Below, piece after piece: positions 1 to 8,739 of a DNA stretch of 64,000 nt (its first letter is position 1; each line of letters starts with the position of its first letter). A program made the position numbers and the translations under genes. A model generated the notes under the pieces. That model was not told the origin of the DNA, ran no database searches, and was given only the letters and a program-made list of their open reading frames with translations. Source of the DNA: CAZYTM01 sp964649725 (GTDB lineage Bacteria > Desulfobacterota > Desulfuromonadia > Geobacterales > Geobacteraceae); the NCBI GenBank assembly GCA_964649725.1, contig CAZYTM010000009.1, positions 113,633-177,632 of the forward strand, read 5' to 3'.

Positions 1-2691
1 TTTGATGCGGAACGTCACCTTGACATTCTTCTTCTCTCCGGCACCCAGTTCGGCAAAGCGCCAGATATATATGCCGTTACTCCCCCGCAGGAAGGATGGC
101 TCTGCCGCCACCAGCTCCAGGTTGGCCGGGAGCTGGCTCTGGATCTCCACCACCTTGGCCATATTGGTGCCGCGATTGGTACAGGTCAGGTCAAAGGAGG
201 CGACCTCGCCAGGCTTGAACCTCCCCCCCTGGCTAGCCATAGCCAGATCGACCACCGGCCGGGAGAACACCAGTTTCAGATTGGCCGTCACCCCTTTGCT
301 CCTGGCATTCTCCGGCTCAAGCTGCAGTGTCAGCAGCGACTCAGAGCCATCGGTTGCAGTTGCCGGGGTTTTCACCTCAAGCAGCAGATAGGACTCTTCC
401 CGGGGGGACAAAGGATCAGCGTTGGTAATAGCCGGTTCGTTGGTCTGCCTGATACCGTCCCGATTCAGGTCCTGATAGATCGCCATGCCGAGACCGCTCG
501 GGACGGTCGGTCTGATGGTGACCCCCTCCCTGATATTGCCGGTATTGGTGAGTATGAGGGGCAGAGCCACAGTCTGGCCAGGTATTACCACCAGCCTTTC
601 CACCGGGGTCCTGACCGCCAGACCGCTTACCCCCTGGACATAGGCAGCCGTGGAGAGGAAGCTGTCCCGGGTGGCCAGTTCGCTGTTGACCAGGTCACCG
701 CGGAGCAACAGCTCCTGCCGGGCCACAGCATCATCCCTGAGCTGGAAAGAGACAGTATACTCCTTGCTCTCGCCGGAACCTAGCTGCAATCCGTCCAGCA
801 CGAGTGCCGCCTTCATCTCCTGCCGGAAACCGGCAGGGACCGGTGCAACCGGTTCATACTGAGGCGGATAGTTGAGTCGGAACGACACTGAACGGGCCTT
901 GGCAGTGCCGATATTGAGAAGCGCGATCCGGTAGCTGACCTGTTCGCCTGGTAATATCTGCACCTTGTCAGCCTTGATGACCGCCCTTAAGAAGGGTGCC
1001 GCCGAGACCACTGGAATCTGGCGCGACTGGGAAACCTCCCGCGCAAAGAGCGAAGCGACCTTGACCGGATAGCTGTTTTTCCGCCCGTCAATATCTCCCT
1101 GGGGGATAGTCAGATTGACCACCCCTTTGAAGGTACCGCCAGGGGGGAGGGCAGAGGTCATGTTGAGCGGCACCGCAGGATTTGCAGCAGCTGCAAGCTG
1201 GGCGTTAAATTCAGCGGGGAAACCGGCTTCCAGATAGAAACTGTCTTCGCCATTGCCGCGGTTGACTATCTCGAACGGGATGGCAACCCTCTTCCCTACC
1301 TCGCAACCGCTCTCTGGCAGTGCAACAGAGAAGTCAAGGGCGGCAAACTGAGCGATCTCCAGATTCAGCACCTGCACATTGCCATCGCCGGCAACAGCCC
1401 GTTCAGGATATACTATCCCCATCCCCTTAAGCTTGGCCTGGGCCCTGGTTGCTGCAGTAGTGCCGGGGAACCGGTCAATGACCGTCTTGTATTCAGCAAT
1501 GGCCTTGTCGCGCAGTGGATTGGTCCGGACCGCCTTGCGCTGCTCCCCTTTTTTCCTGGCCGGCACACTCTTCTTGACAACGGTCGGGCTTGCCTCTGCC
1601 ACGATGACCGGTGCCGGCTGACTTGCAGCAGCTGCAGCCTTGGGTACGGCACTTTCTGCTGCCGCCTGCTGCCGCGCCAGCCGTTCTTCTTCAGCCCTGG
1701 CCGCCACGAGTCGTTCAGCCTCCAGCTTGGCTGCAGCCTCCCGTTCCTGTGTCAGCCTGGCCTGTTCGGCTGCAAGCTGGTCAACAGCGGCTTTCTCCCT
1801 TGCGACCCTCTCCTGTTCCGCCTGCTCAGCAGCAAGCCGGTCTGCTTCCAGCTTTTTGCGGGTCAACTGCTCCTGTTCCGCTCGCACCTTGGCAACCCTG
1901 TCAGCCTCAGCCCTGGCAGCTGTTTCCTGTTCCTTCGCCAGGCGGGCCTGTTCCGCAGCTGCCAGCTCTTTAGCCAGCCTCTCCTGTTCGTCTTTCGCCG
2001 CCGCCAGACGCTCTGCCTCAGCCTTCTCCAGTGCAAGTCTTTCCTGTTCGGCCTTGGCAACCGCAGCTTTATCCGCCTCGGCCTTGACAGCAGCTTCACG
2101 CTCCTTGGCCATGCGGGCCTGCTCAGCAGCCACCTGCTCTTTGGCTGCCTGCTCTTTAGCCAACCTTTCCTGCTCCGCCTTTTCCCGCGCCAACTTTTCC
2201 TTTTCAGCCTTTTCGGCAGCTACCTTTTCCCGCTCCTTATCCGCAGCAGCCTGCCTGGCCCGCTCGGCAGCGGTCTGGTCAACTGCCGGCATGGCCGTAG
2301 CGACCTGCAGCTGTTCACCCTTCTCGTAGCGCTTGGTCAAAGTTACCAGTTCATCCTCTACGGTACTTTTCAGCGGGCTGTCAGGATATTCCTTGAAAAA
2401 CTGCGCCATATACCTGGCCGCATCCTGCTGATTGCCAGCCTTGAAGTTGGCTCGCGCCAGCCAGAAGATCGCCATGTCACGCAGCGGGGTATCGGGATAT
2501 TTCTGCAGCACCTCAGACATCCTGTCGATGGCGCCACGATAGTCCTTTTTCTGATAGGCATTGAACCCGGAGATGAATATCTGGGAATCCTGTGAATCGA
2601 CAGAGTGGGCGGGGTTTGTCAAAAGCAATATGATCACAAGCCCGAAAAGGGCTCTGCTCAAGGCTGCGCGGATAAATGACCGAAACGCCAC
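1..2691 (-). CDS. Large exported protein with TPR-like repeats, coiled coil and Ig-like domains (C-terminus cut by window edge)
   Basis: Open for 897 codons from a GTG at 2691 to the window edge, so the C-terminus is missing. Residues 1-32 form a signal peptide (basic start, hydrophobic LFGLVIILLLTNPAHS). Residues about 35-115 are TPR-like (NAYQKKDYRGAIDR, then LARANFKAGNQQDAARYMAQ). About 135-350 is a long heptad-like Ala/Glu/Lys/Arg coiled coil built on AE(R/K)A and EQ(E/A) units. A further TPR-like stretch follows (AIAEYKTVIDRFPG). From about 460 onward come successive beta-rich Ig/CARDB-like units with phrases such as VALPLILTNTGN and FDLTCTNRGTN. It resembles cell-envelope proteins combining TPRs with repeated Ig-like domains; the specific role is unknown. 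The GTG start is chosen because it places the signal peptide first. Confidence 0.75.
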   Translation of the reverse strand, partial: MAFRSFIRAALSRALFGLVIILLLTNPAHSVDSQDSQIFISGFNAYQKKDYRGAIDRMSEVLQKYPDTPLRDMAIFWLARANFKAGNQQDAARYMAQFFKEYPDSPLKSTVEDELVTLTKRYEKGEQLQVATAMPAVDQTAAERARQAAADKEREKVAAEKAEKEKLAREKAEQERLAKEQAAKEQVAAEQARMAKEREAAVKAEADKAAVAKAEQERLALEKAEAERLAAAKDEQERLAKELAAAEQARLAKEQETAARAEADRVAKVRAEQEQLTRKKLEADRLAAEQAEQERVAREKAAVDQLAAEQARLTQEREAAAKLEAERLVAARAEEERLARQQAAAESAVPKAAAAASQPAPVIVAEASPTVVKKSVPARKKGEQRKAVRTNPLRDKAIAEYKTVIDRFPGTTAATRAQAKLKGMGIVYPERAVAGDGNVQVLNLEIAQFAALDFSVALPESGCEVGKRVAIPFEIVNRGNGEDSFYLEAGFPAEFNAQLAAAANPAVPLNMTSALPPGGTFKGVVNLTIPQGDIDGRKNSYPVKVASLFAREVSQSRQIPVVSAAPFLRAVIKADKVQILPGEQVSYRIALLNIGTAKARSVSFRLNYPPQYEPVAPVPAGFRQEMKAALVLDGLQLGSGESKEYTVSFQLRDDAVARQELLLRGDLVNSELATRDSFLSTAAYVQGVSGLAVRTPVERLVVIPGQTVALPLILTNTGNIREGVTIRPTVPSGLGMAIYQDLNRDGIRQTNEPAITNADPLSPREESYLLLEVKTPATATDGSESLLTLQLEPENARSKGVTANLKLVFSRPVVDLAMASQGGRFKPGEVASFDLTCTNRGTNMAKVVEIQSQLPANLELVAAEPSFLRGSNGIYIWRFAELGAGEKKNVKVTFRIK

Positions 2692-2840
2692 GGATATACC
2701 TTTCCCAGCTTACATTGAATTAAAATAGTCCAAACAGTTTTCGATACATATCATCATACTCGTTACTTGTCAACGATGAATGGCGATATCAGCACCATAC
2801 AACCGGACACCTGAAGTGCCTCTCTTGTCACGATTCTGTT

Positions 2841-2869
2841 TTGCATCAGGACACATTTGCCATTATACT
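2841..2869 (+). promoter_or_regulatory. Sigma-70 promoter of uvrC, predicted leaderless
   Basis: TTGCAT (2841-2846) and TATACT (2864-2869) are separated by exactly 17 bp. The expected +1, about 7 nt after the -10 box, falls on the ATG at 2876, and no Shine-Dalgarno sequence lies upstream. The transcript would therefore be leaderless. Confidence 0.6.
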
Positions 2870-2875
2870 GATTCC

Positions 2876-4717
2876 ATGATCGGTACCGATATAATAACCA
2901 GATTTCCAGCTGCGCCCGGAGTCTATATCATGAAGGACATTCAGGGGGTAGTTCTTTATGTCGGCAAAGCGCGCAACCTGCGGCAACGTATCCGGGCATA
3001 TGTCGGCATCACCCGCGATACTCGCCCGCAGATCCGCTTTCTCATGGAAAAGGCCGCAACTCTTGAACATATTGTCACCGACACTGAGAAAGAGGCTCTG
3101 CTACTGGAGAATACCCTGATCAAACAGTACCACCCCCGTTATAATGTCAATCTGCGCGACGACAAGACCTACTTTTCGCTCCGCCTGGACCTTAATGAGG
3201 AATTCCCGCGTCTCACCATTGTCCGCAAGGTACCACGTGACGGTGCCCGCTACTTTGGCCCCTATGCCTCGGGAAGTGCGGCCAGGGATGTCCTGAAACA
3301 GCTATCCAGGCTCTTTCCGCTCCGCCATTACCCCCTGGAGACCTGTCGTAGACGCAAACGCCCCTGTCTTTTTTTTCAGCTCAGGCAATGTTCAGGTCCA
3401 TGCCATGGGCTGATAAGCAGCAATGATTATGCTTCCCTGGTCGATGGAGCGGCACTCTTTCTGGCCGGTAAAAACCGCGCTCTTTTGAAGCTGCTCAAAG
3501 AAAGGATGAGAGCTGCCGCTGCAGTTCATGATTACGAAGAGGCGGGGCGCTGCCGAGATCTGCTCAGATCGATCGAGGTGACGGTGGAGAAACAGAAAAT
3601 GGTCTGTCATGACGGCAACCTGGATGTGCTTGGGTTGGCCCGTGAAGGTGGAGAATTTACTGTTGCCCTACTCTTCATCCGCGGCGGCACCCTCACCGGC
3701 AGCCGCAACTACACATACCGCTGGGAGCTGGATGATGCTGACGGGCTCTCCTCATTCCTCAGCCAGTATTACAGCGGCGAGGTATTTATCCCTGACGAGC
3801 TGCTGCTGCCGCTCCAACTTGACGACGCAGCAGTCATTGCCGACCTTCTTACGGAACTGCGCGGAAAGCAGGTGACGGTCAGCAAACCACAACGGGGGAC
3901 CAAGGCGGAACTGGTGCGGTTGGCAGATAAAAATGCCCGCAGCGCTGCAACAGCCCGGAGCAATCAGCTCGCCAACAACCTGTCGCTGCTGGCAACCCTG
4001 CAAGAAAGGCTGCACCTCCCCAGCCTGCCACAACGGATAGAGTGTTACGATATCTCCAATCTGCAGGGCGAATACGGAGTGGGGAGCGGGGTCCTGTTCC
4101 TTAACGGTGAGCCGGAAAAGTCTGGCTACCGGCGTTACCGGATAAGGAGCCGCAGCACTGCCGACGATTTCGCCATGCTCCATGAGGTCCTCTCCCGCCG
4201 TTTCCAGCCGGGCAAAAATATTCTGCCGCAACCCGATCTGATTATCGTCGATGGCGGCATCGGCCAGCTTAATATTCTGCGCCGTGCCCTGCAGGAACTG
4301 GGGATAAGTACCGTTGCCTGTGCCTCTCTGGCCAAGAGCCGGGTTACCAGGGGGATGAGCGCTGTTGAGGTCGAACGGAGCGCCGAGCGGCTCTTCCTCC
4401 CGGGCCGGAAGAACCCGGTGGTGCTCCGGCAGAACTCTGCGGAACTGCTCCTGCTGGCACGCATCCGCGATGAGGCGCACCGTTTTGCCATCACCTATCA
4501 CCAGAAACTGCGCAGCAAAGCGACACTGACATCGGTTCTGGATGACATCCCCGGCATCGGTCCGGGCAAACGGGCCCTCCTGCTCCGCCAATTCGGCAGC
4601 CTCTCTGCCATCGGAACCGCGACCGCTGTCGAGCTTGCCACTGTCAAAGGGATCACTCCGGCCATGGCAGAGATCATTCTGGAGCGGTTACACGGCACAA
4701 AAAAAGACGACACCTGA
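2876..4717 (+). CDS. uvrC: Excinuclease ABC subunit C
   Basis: UvrC makes the dual incisions of nucleotide excision repair within the UvrBC-DNA complex. The 613 residues match the usual family length. Visible parts in order: N-terminal GIY-YIG nuclease (GVYIMKD, LYVGKA, residues 15-32); UVR motif (AAAVHDYEEAGRCRDLL, about 205-222); RNase H-like endonuclease with IECYDISNLQG and LIIVDGGIGQLN; and a C-terminal tandem helix-hairpin-helix region (IPGIGPGKRALLLRQFG). An in-frame start exists at 2780, but it would precede the promoter and add 32 non-conserved residues, so ATG 2876 is preferred. It is a single gene, convergent with the thioredoxin pair downstream. Confidence 0.95.
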   Translation: MIGTDIITRFPAAPGVYIMKDIQGVVLYVGKARNLRQRIRAYVGITRDTRPQIRFLMEKAATLEHIVTDTEKEALLLENTLIKQYHPRYNVNLRDDKTYFSLRLDLNEEFPRLTIVRKVPRDGARYFGPYASGSAARDVLKQLSRLFPLRHYPLETCRRRKRPCLFFQLRQCSGPCHGLISSNDYASLVDGAALFLAGKNRALLKLLKERMRAAAAVHDYEEAGRCRDLLRSIEVTVEKQKMVCHDGNLDVLGLAREGGEFTVALLFIRGGTLTGSRNYTYRWELDDADGLSSFLSQYYSGEVFIPDELLLPLQLDDAAVIADLLTELRGKQVTVSKPQRGTKAELVRLADKNARSAATARSNQLANNLSLLATLQERLHLPSLPQRIECYDISNLQGEYGVGSGVLFLNGEPEKSGYRRYRIRSRSTADDFAMLHEVLSRRFQPGKNILPQPDLIIVDGGIGQLNILRRALQELGISTVACASLAKSRVTRGMSAVEVERSAERLFLPGRKNPVVLRQNSAELLLLARIRDEAHRFAITYHQKLRSKATLTSVLDDIPGIGPGKRALLLRQFGSLSAIGTATAVELATVKGITPAMAEIILERLHGTKKDDT

Positions 4718-4763
4718 TCGGCATCGCCCTGACATCCCTTAGATATAAACTATCACTGACCAA

Positions 4764-5258
4764 CTATTCAGCGAGCAATTTTTTCATCAGGTTTTCGACA
4801 GCCTTGCCGATATCGCTGTTGTACCCCTGAAACCGAGCGGCGATTACCCCTTTTTTACTGATAACATATAGTGTCGGAACTGAACGGAGTCCATAAGCGG
4901 TCTGCAACTCCTCGCCAGCTAATGCCACCGGATAGGCGACCTGTCTTTCTGTTATGAACTCGCGCAGCTCTCGACCATCTTCGATACTCATGCCAAGGAT
5001 CTGCCCCCCCTGTCTGCCATATTTTTTCTGCAGACCTGACAGGAAGGGTACCGATTCCCGACAGGGGAGACACCATGGAGCAAAAAAATCGACGACCAGC
5101 ACCGAGCCACGGTAGCTAGCCAGCGAGACCGTCTGGCCGGTTGTGGTCTCTACTCTAAAAGATGGCGCAGGCTCACCTTTCTGCGGGACAGCCAGGACTG
5201 ACGTAGCCGGCACAACCAGCATCAGCAGCATGGCAAGCATTGTTCTTAGCAGAGACAT
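4764..5258 (-). CDS. TlpA/ResA-type exported thioredoxin-like disulfide reductase
   Basis: 164 residues. A signal peptide occupies residues 1-23 (MLAMLLMLVVPATSVLA), followed by a thioredoxin fold of the AhpC-TSA/Redoxin type with active site WCLPC (C63, C66) and the cis-proline loop RSVPTLYV. Members of this family reduce disulfides in the periplasm, for example on apocytochrome c haem-binding cysteines; whether that is its job here is inference, although a CcsA-like cytochrome assembly protein is encoded 1.3 kb away. It starts 15 nt after the trxA stop, so the two are probably one transcript: a cytoplasmic thioredoxin followed by a periplasmic thioredoxin-like protein. Confidence 0.85.
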   Translation of the reverse strand: MSLLRTMLAMLLMLVVPATSVLAVPQKGEPAPSFRVETTTGQTVSLASYRGSVLVVDFFAPWCLPCRESVPFLSGLQKKYGRQGGQILGMSIEDGRELREFITERQVAYPVALAGEELQTAYGLRSVPTLYVISKKGVIAARFQGYNSDIGKAVENLMKKLLAE

Positions 5259-5273
5259 GGCTGCTGCTTTCCG

Positions 5274-5603
5274 CTACAGTGCCTTGGCAATGAGTGCTTC
5301 CAACTGTGCCTTCGGTACAGCCCCGACCACCTGTTCGACCACCTTGCCCCCCTTGAAGAGGATCACTGTCGGGATACCCCGCACTCCATACTTGCCCGGA
5401 GTGGCAGGGTTGTCGTCGACATTTACCTTGCCGACCTTGATCTTCCCCTCATACTCATCAGCAATAGCATCGATTACCGGCGCAATCGCCTTGCAGGGAG
5501 CACACCAGGTTGCCCAGAAATCGACCAGTACCGGGACTTCTGCTTGAAGTACAGCCGTATCGAAATTATCATCACCGAATGTCTGCACCTTATCGCTCGC
5601 CAT
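5274..5603 (-). CDS. trxA: Thioredoxin
   Basis: A 109-residue cytoplasmic thioredoxin, the standard family length. The active site is WCAPC (C34, C37), with Ala in place of the Gly of the classical WCGPC; the same variant occurs in other bacterial thioredoxins. The conserved cis-proline loop GIPTVILF and buried Asp (LVDFWATWC) are present. It is the first gene of a two-gene unit with the exported TlpA-like protein. A good SD (AAAGGAGAG) precedes ATG 5603. It is expected to pass electrons from thioredoxin reductase to cytoplasmic targets. Confidence 0.93.
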   Translation of the reverse strand: MASDKVQTFGDDNFDTAVLQAEVPVLVDFWATWCAPCKAIAPVIDAIADEYEGKIKVGKVNVDDNPATPGKYGVRGIPTVILFKGGKVVEQVVGAVPKAQLEALIAKAL

Positions 5604-5621
5604 AAAAAAGACTCTCCTTTG

Positions 5622-5650
5622 ACTATAATGAATATTGAATGTATTGTCAT
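5622..5650 (-). promoter_or_regulatory. Sigma-70 promoter of trxA-tlpA
   Basis: On the minus strand, ATGACA (5650-5645), a 17-bp spacer and TATAGT (5627-5622). The predicted 5' leader is short and carries the SD of trxA. The remaining 240 bp to the next gene are not recognisable apart from a TATACT at 5860-5865 that could serve the tetrapyrrole operon. Confidence 0.55.
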
Positions 5651-5893
5651 TGGTACTATAGCCAAGCAGAGAAAAAAATCAAGGTGAAATAGCTTCATGC
5701 CTGAGGGGAAGAGCGTTGCACAGGTCCTTTGCCATTTCGTATCGAAATAGCCTGCGGATAGCGGGCATCCCAGCGACCGGCAGTTTTGTACACTGCGATT
5801 GCGGCAGAAATGCTTGAGCAGTAAGAGAGTCGATGTTATAGTTACTGGCAGCAATCATCTATACTGAAGAGCAGCATCCGATCCTGGGACAAA

Positions 5894-6565
5894 ATGCGCT
5901 ACTTTCCGATCAATCTCGATATCCGCGATAAAACCGTTGTAGTGATAGGCGGGGGGAGCGTAGCGGCACGCAAATGCAGACAGCTGCTGGCAGCCGGCGC
6001 ACGAGTAAAGGTGATCGCACCGCAGCTGGGGAAATCACTCCGTTCTTCGCTGGCCAAGGGACTTATAGCCCATCTGGATCGGTCCTACTTAAACGGTGAT
6101 CTGGCCGGGGCGGTGCTCGCCATTGCCGCTACCGACGATTTGTCAACCAATGCCGCTATCGCAGCAGAAGCTGCTGCTGCCAGCATCCCGGCTGCAGTAG
6201 TAAATGCCCCCCAGCTAGGCACCTTTATCTCCCCGGCCATAGTCAGCCGTGGCGATCTGCTAATTACCGTCTCCACCGGCGGCAAGGCGCCGGCACTCTC
6301 ACGTCAGCTTCGCCAGGAACTGGAGAAAAGTTACGGGCCGGAATATGGCAAACTGGTCAGGCTGCTGGCAGAACTGCGCGAAAAGCTGTTGACTGGGAAT
6401 GGTGGCAGCACATATAATAAGAAGATTTTACAATCTCTAGCAGCAGATTTGACTGATCTCCTCCGGCAGCAACCCGCAACAGCACTGGAGGAACTGCTGC
6501 AAAACATTCCCGGGTCGGCCTGCAACATAGACCGGCAAGGCAAATCGGCAAAGGACACCCCATGA
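5894..6565 (+). CDS. Precorrin-2 dehydrogenase / sirohydrochlorin ferrochelatase (Met8 / CysG N-terminal type)
   Basis: 223 residues. The N-terminal Rossmann fold has the NAD motif VVIGGGSVAARKCRQLL (about 15-31) and the family segment ISTGGKAPALSRQLR. It oxidises precorrin-2 to sirohydrochlorin and, in Met8-like proteins, inserts iron to give siroheme. It lacks the methyltransferase half of full CysG; that activity is supplied by the cobA-hemD fusion four genes downstream. It opens the tetrapyrrole operon and overlaps the next gene by 4 bp (ATGA), which suggests translational coupling. A symbol is not given because such short forms are variously called cysG, met8 or ylnF. Confidence 0.88.
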   Translation: MRYFPINLDIRDKTVVVIGGGSVAARKCRQLLAAGARVKVIAPQLGKSLRSSLAKGLIAHLDRSYLNGDLAGAVLAIAATDDLSTNAAIAAEAAAASIPAAVVNAPQLGTFISPAIVSRGDLLITVSTGGKAPALSRQLRQELEKSYGPEYGKLVRLLAELREKLLTGNGGSTYNKKILQSLAADLTDLLRQQPATALEELLQNIPGSACNIDRQGKSAKDTP

Positions 6566-7377
6566 TCTCCCTGCTCTTCATGATTACGCTGGGACTTTAC
6601 GGCATTGCCACGATAACCTATCTGGCCTTTCTCGTCACCAATAGGGATATACTGGGACGAGTTGCGCACTGGATCATATCCACCGGCTTCGTCGTCCATA
6701 TCATATTTACTATCGACCGTTACGTAGAAGCAGGCTACACGCCGATCACCAACATGCATGAGGCACTCTCCTTCTTCAGCCTCTCCATTGTCGGCGCTTT
6801 CATCGCCTTTGAGCGTAAATACAAGATCTGCGTGCTCGGTTCCTTCATCACCCCGCTGGCGCTCTTGCTGCTGCTCGGCTCCACCCTTCGTTCCGCGACT
6901 ATCGGCCCCCTTAATCCGGCCCTGAAGAGCAAATGGCTCTTAATCCATACCTCCATGGCCTTCTTTGGCTATGCCACCTTTGCCATAGCGTTCGGTGCCG
7001 GGGTCATGTACCTGATCCAGGAGCATTTCGTAAAGAAGAGAAAACTTGGCGCCATGTTTCAGCGGCTCCCATCGCTCGACACCCTTGATGAAATAAATTA
7101 CCGCTGTCTCACCTTCGGCTTTCCGCTCCTCACCTTTGCCATCATCAGTGGTGCCATCTGGGCCGAGACGGCCTGGGGCACGTACTGGAGTTGGGACCCG
7201 AAAGAGACCTGGTCGCTGATCACCTGGTTTGTCTATGCAGCACTGTTGCATGGCCGGCTAACCACCGGCTGGCGCGGTAAAAAAGCCGCTATATTCGCCA
7301 TAATCGGCTTCTTTGTCATGCTGTTCACCTTCCTCGGCGTCAACCTGTTGCTGCCCGGGCTGCACAGCTACAAGTAA
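6562..7377 (+). CDS. CcsA/HemX-family cytochrome c assembly integral membrane protein
   Basis: 271 residues, about eight hydrophobic segments. The tryptophan-rich WWD-type motif of haem-handling proteins is present (TYWSWDPKETWSLITW, about 210-226), together with conserved histidines near helices (NMHEALSF, HTSMAFFGYA). CcsA proteins deliver or ligate haem during cytochrome c maturation (System II); HemX, encoded beside hemA in Bacilli, is a relative that affects HemA level. Its position between the siroheme enzyme and hemA fits either role. It overlaps the previous gene by 4 bp and is followed by hemA after 19 bp. No CcsB/ResB-like partner is visible in the window. Confidence 0.85.
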   Translation: MISLLFMITLGLYGIATITYLAFLVTNRDILGRVAHWIISTGFVVHIIFTIDRYVEAGYTPITNMHEALSFFSLSIVGAFIAFERKYKICVLGSFITPLALLLLLGSTLRSATIGPLNPALKSKWLLIHTSMAFFGYATFAIAFGAGVMYLIQEHFVKKRKLGAMFQRLPSLDTLDEINYRCLTFGFPLLTFAIISGAIWAETAWGTYWSWDPKETWSLITWFVYAALLHGRLTTGWRGKKAAIFAIIGFFVMLFTFLGVNLLLPGLHSYK

Positions 7378-7396
7378 GGAGAGAGGCACCGCTGCG

Positions 7397-8701
7397 ATGA
7401 ATATAATCGTTGTTGGACTTTCCCATAAAACCGCTTCGGTCGACATCAGGGAGAAGGTAGCATTTGCACCGACCCAGATGGAGAAGCCACTAAGCCAGCT
7501 GCTGGCGTTGCAGGATATCAATGAAGCGATCATAGTCTCCACCTGCAACCGGGTCGAGATCTACGCTTCGACCCGCGATGTAGCCGGGGCGATGGCCAGA
7601 CTGAAACGTTTTCTGGCAGACCACCACAACCTGTTACTGGAGACACTGGAACCGCACCTCTACAGCTACCATGGTGAAGCTGCTATCCGCCATCTCTTCC
7701 GGGTGGCATCGAGCCTCGATTCCATGGTGGTCGGAGAGCCGCAGATACTCGGTCAAATCAAGACAGCTTATGGTTATGCTGCCGAGTACAAGAGCTCGGG
7801 AATTATCCTCAACCGCTTTCTGCACAAGGCATTCTCTGTAGCCAAGCGGGTCCGGACCGAGACCAAGATCGCCTCGTCAGCAGTCTCAGTCGCTTTTGCC
7901 GCAGTGGAACTGGCGAAAAAGATCTTCGGCGATCTCTCCGACAAGACGGTCATGCTGATAGGTGCCGGCGAGATGTGCGAGCTGGCTGCCAAACATTTCC
8001 TCAACAACGGCGTCCGTGGCGTCATGGTCACCAACCGGACCTTTGAACGGGCAGTCCGGCTGGCCGAGGAGTTCGACGGCAAGGCAGTCAATTTTGACGA
8101 CCTCTTTGAACAACTGCACAAGGCCGACATAATCCTCTCCTCAACTGGTGCCACACACTTCATCATCGGCCCGAAAGACGTGACAGAGGTGGTGCGGCGA
8201 CGCAAGATGAAGCCGATGTTCTTCATCGACATCGCTGTGCCGCGGGACATAGACCCAAAGGTAAACGATGTGGAGAACGTCTATCTCTATACCGTTGACG
8301 ACCTTCAGGATATTGTCGCCAGCAATCTGCAACAGCGTGCCGAAGAGGCAAAAAAGGCCGAAGCTATTGTAGATCAGGAGATCGGCCAGTTTTTCAAGTG
8401 GCTCTCTTCACTTGATGTCACGCCGACCATTGTAGCGCTCCGCTCCCGTTTCGAAGAGGTCCGCCGGGCGGAGTTGGAGAAGACACTGGCCGGATGGAAG
8501 GAGCTACCAGCAGAAGGGGAGAAACGACTGGACGCTCTCACTTCTGCCATAATCAACAAACTGCTGCACAATCCGACCAGCGTCCTGAAGAAAACCGGCC
8601 AGGGGGGGCGGACTGATCTCTATGTCGATGCGCTGCGGAATCTATTTGAGCTGCAGACGGAAGAGAGTGATAACGAAGAGCTGGGAGATCTTGAAGAATA
8701 A
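7397..8701 (+). CDS. hemA: Glutamyl-tRNA reductase
   Basis: Reduces glutamyl-tRNA(Glu) to glutamate-1-semialdehyde with NADPH, the first committed step of the C5 route to 5-aminolevulinate. 434 residues, normal length. The catalytic cysteine is C50 in STCNRVEIY, the NADPH fold has LIGAGEMCELAAKHF, and a C-terminal dimerisation domain rich in charged helices follows. Start MNIIVVGLSHKTA at 7397 is the canonical N-terminus; an upstream in-frame ATG (7313) lies inside the ccsA-like gene and is rejected. The usual next enzyme, glutamate-1-semialdehyde aminomutase (hemL), is not in this cluster. Confidence 0.96.
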   Translation: MNIIVVGLSHKTASVDIREKVAFAPTQMEKPLSQLLALQDINEAIIVSTCNRVEIYASTRDVAGAMARLKRFLADHHNLLLETLEPHLYSYHGEAAIRHLFRVASSLDSMVVGEPQILGQIKTAYGYAAEYKSSGIILNRFLHKAFSVAKRVRTETKIASSAVSVAFAAVELAKKIFGDLSDKTVMLIGAGEMCELAAKHFLNNGVRGVMVTNRTFERAVRLAEEFDGKAVNFDDLFEQLHKADIILSSTGATHFIIGPKDVTEVVRRRKMKPMFFIDIAVPRDIDPKVNDVENVYLYTVDDLQDIVASNLQQRAEEAKKAEAIVDQEIGQFFKWLSSLDVTPTIVALRSRFEEVRRAELEKTLAGWKELPAEGEKRLDALTSAIINKLLHNPTSVLKKTGQGGRTDLYVDALRNLFELQTEESDNEELGDLEE

Positions 8702-8739
8702 TTAAACAGGCATTGCCTTTACTAAAGGAGAATCGATAG

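Noticed and set aside
1611..2329. Long plus-strand frames rich in Ser/Ala or Pro/Gln at 1.6-2.3 kb
   Set aside because: They mirror the repetitive coiled coil of the minus-strand gene and have no independent support.
3752..4591. 279-codon open frame on the minus strand inside uvrC
   Set aside because: It lies wholly within uvrC in antisense, has no promoter or SD, and its translation has no recognisable domains. A by-product of GC-rich third positions.
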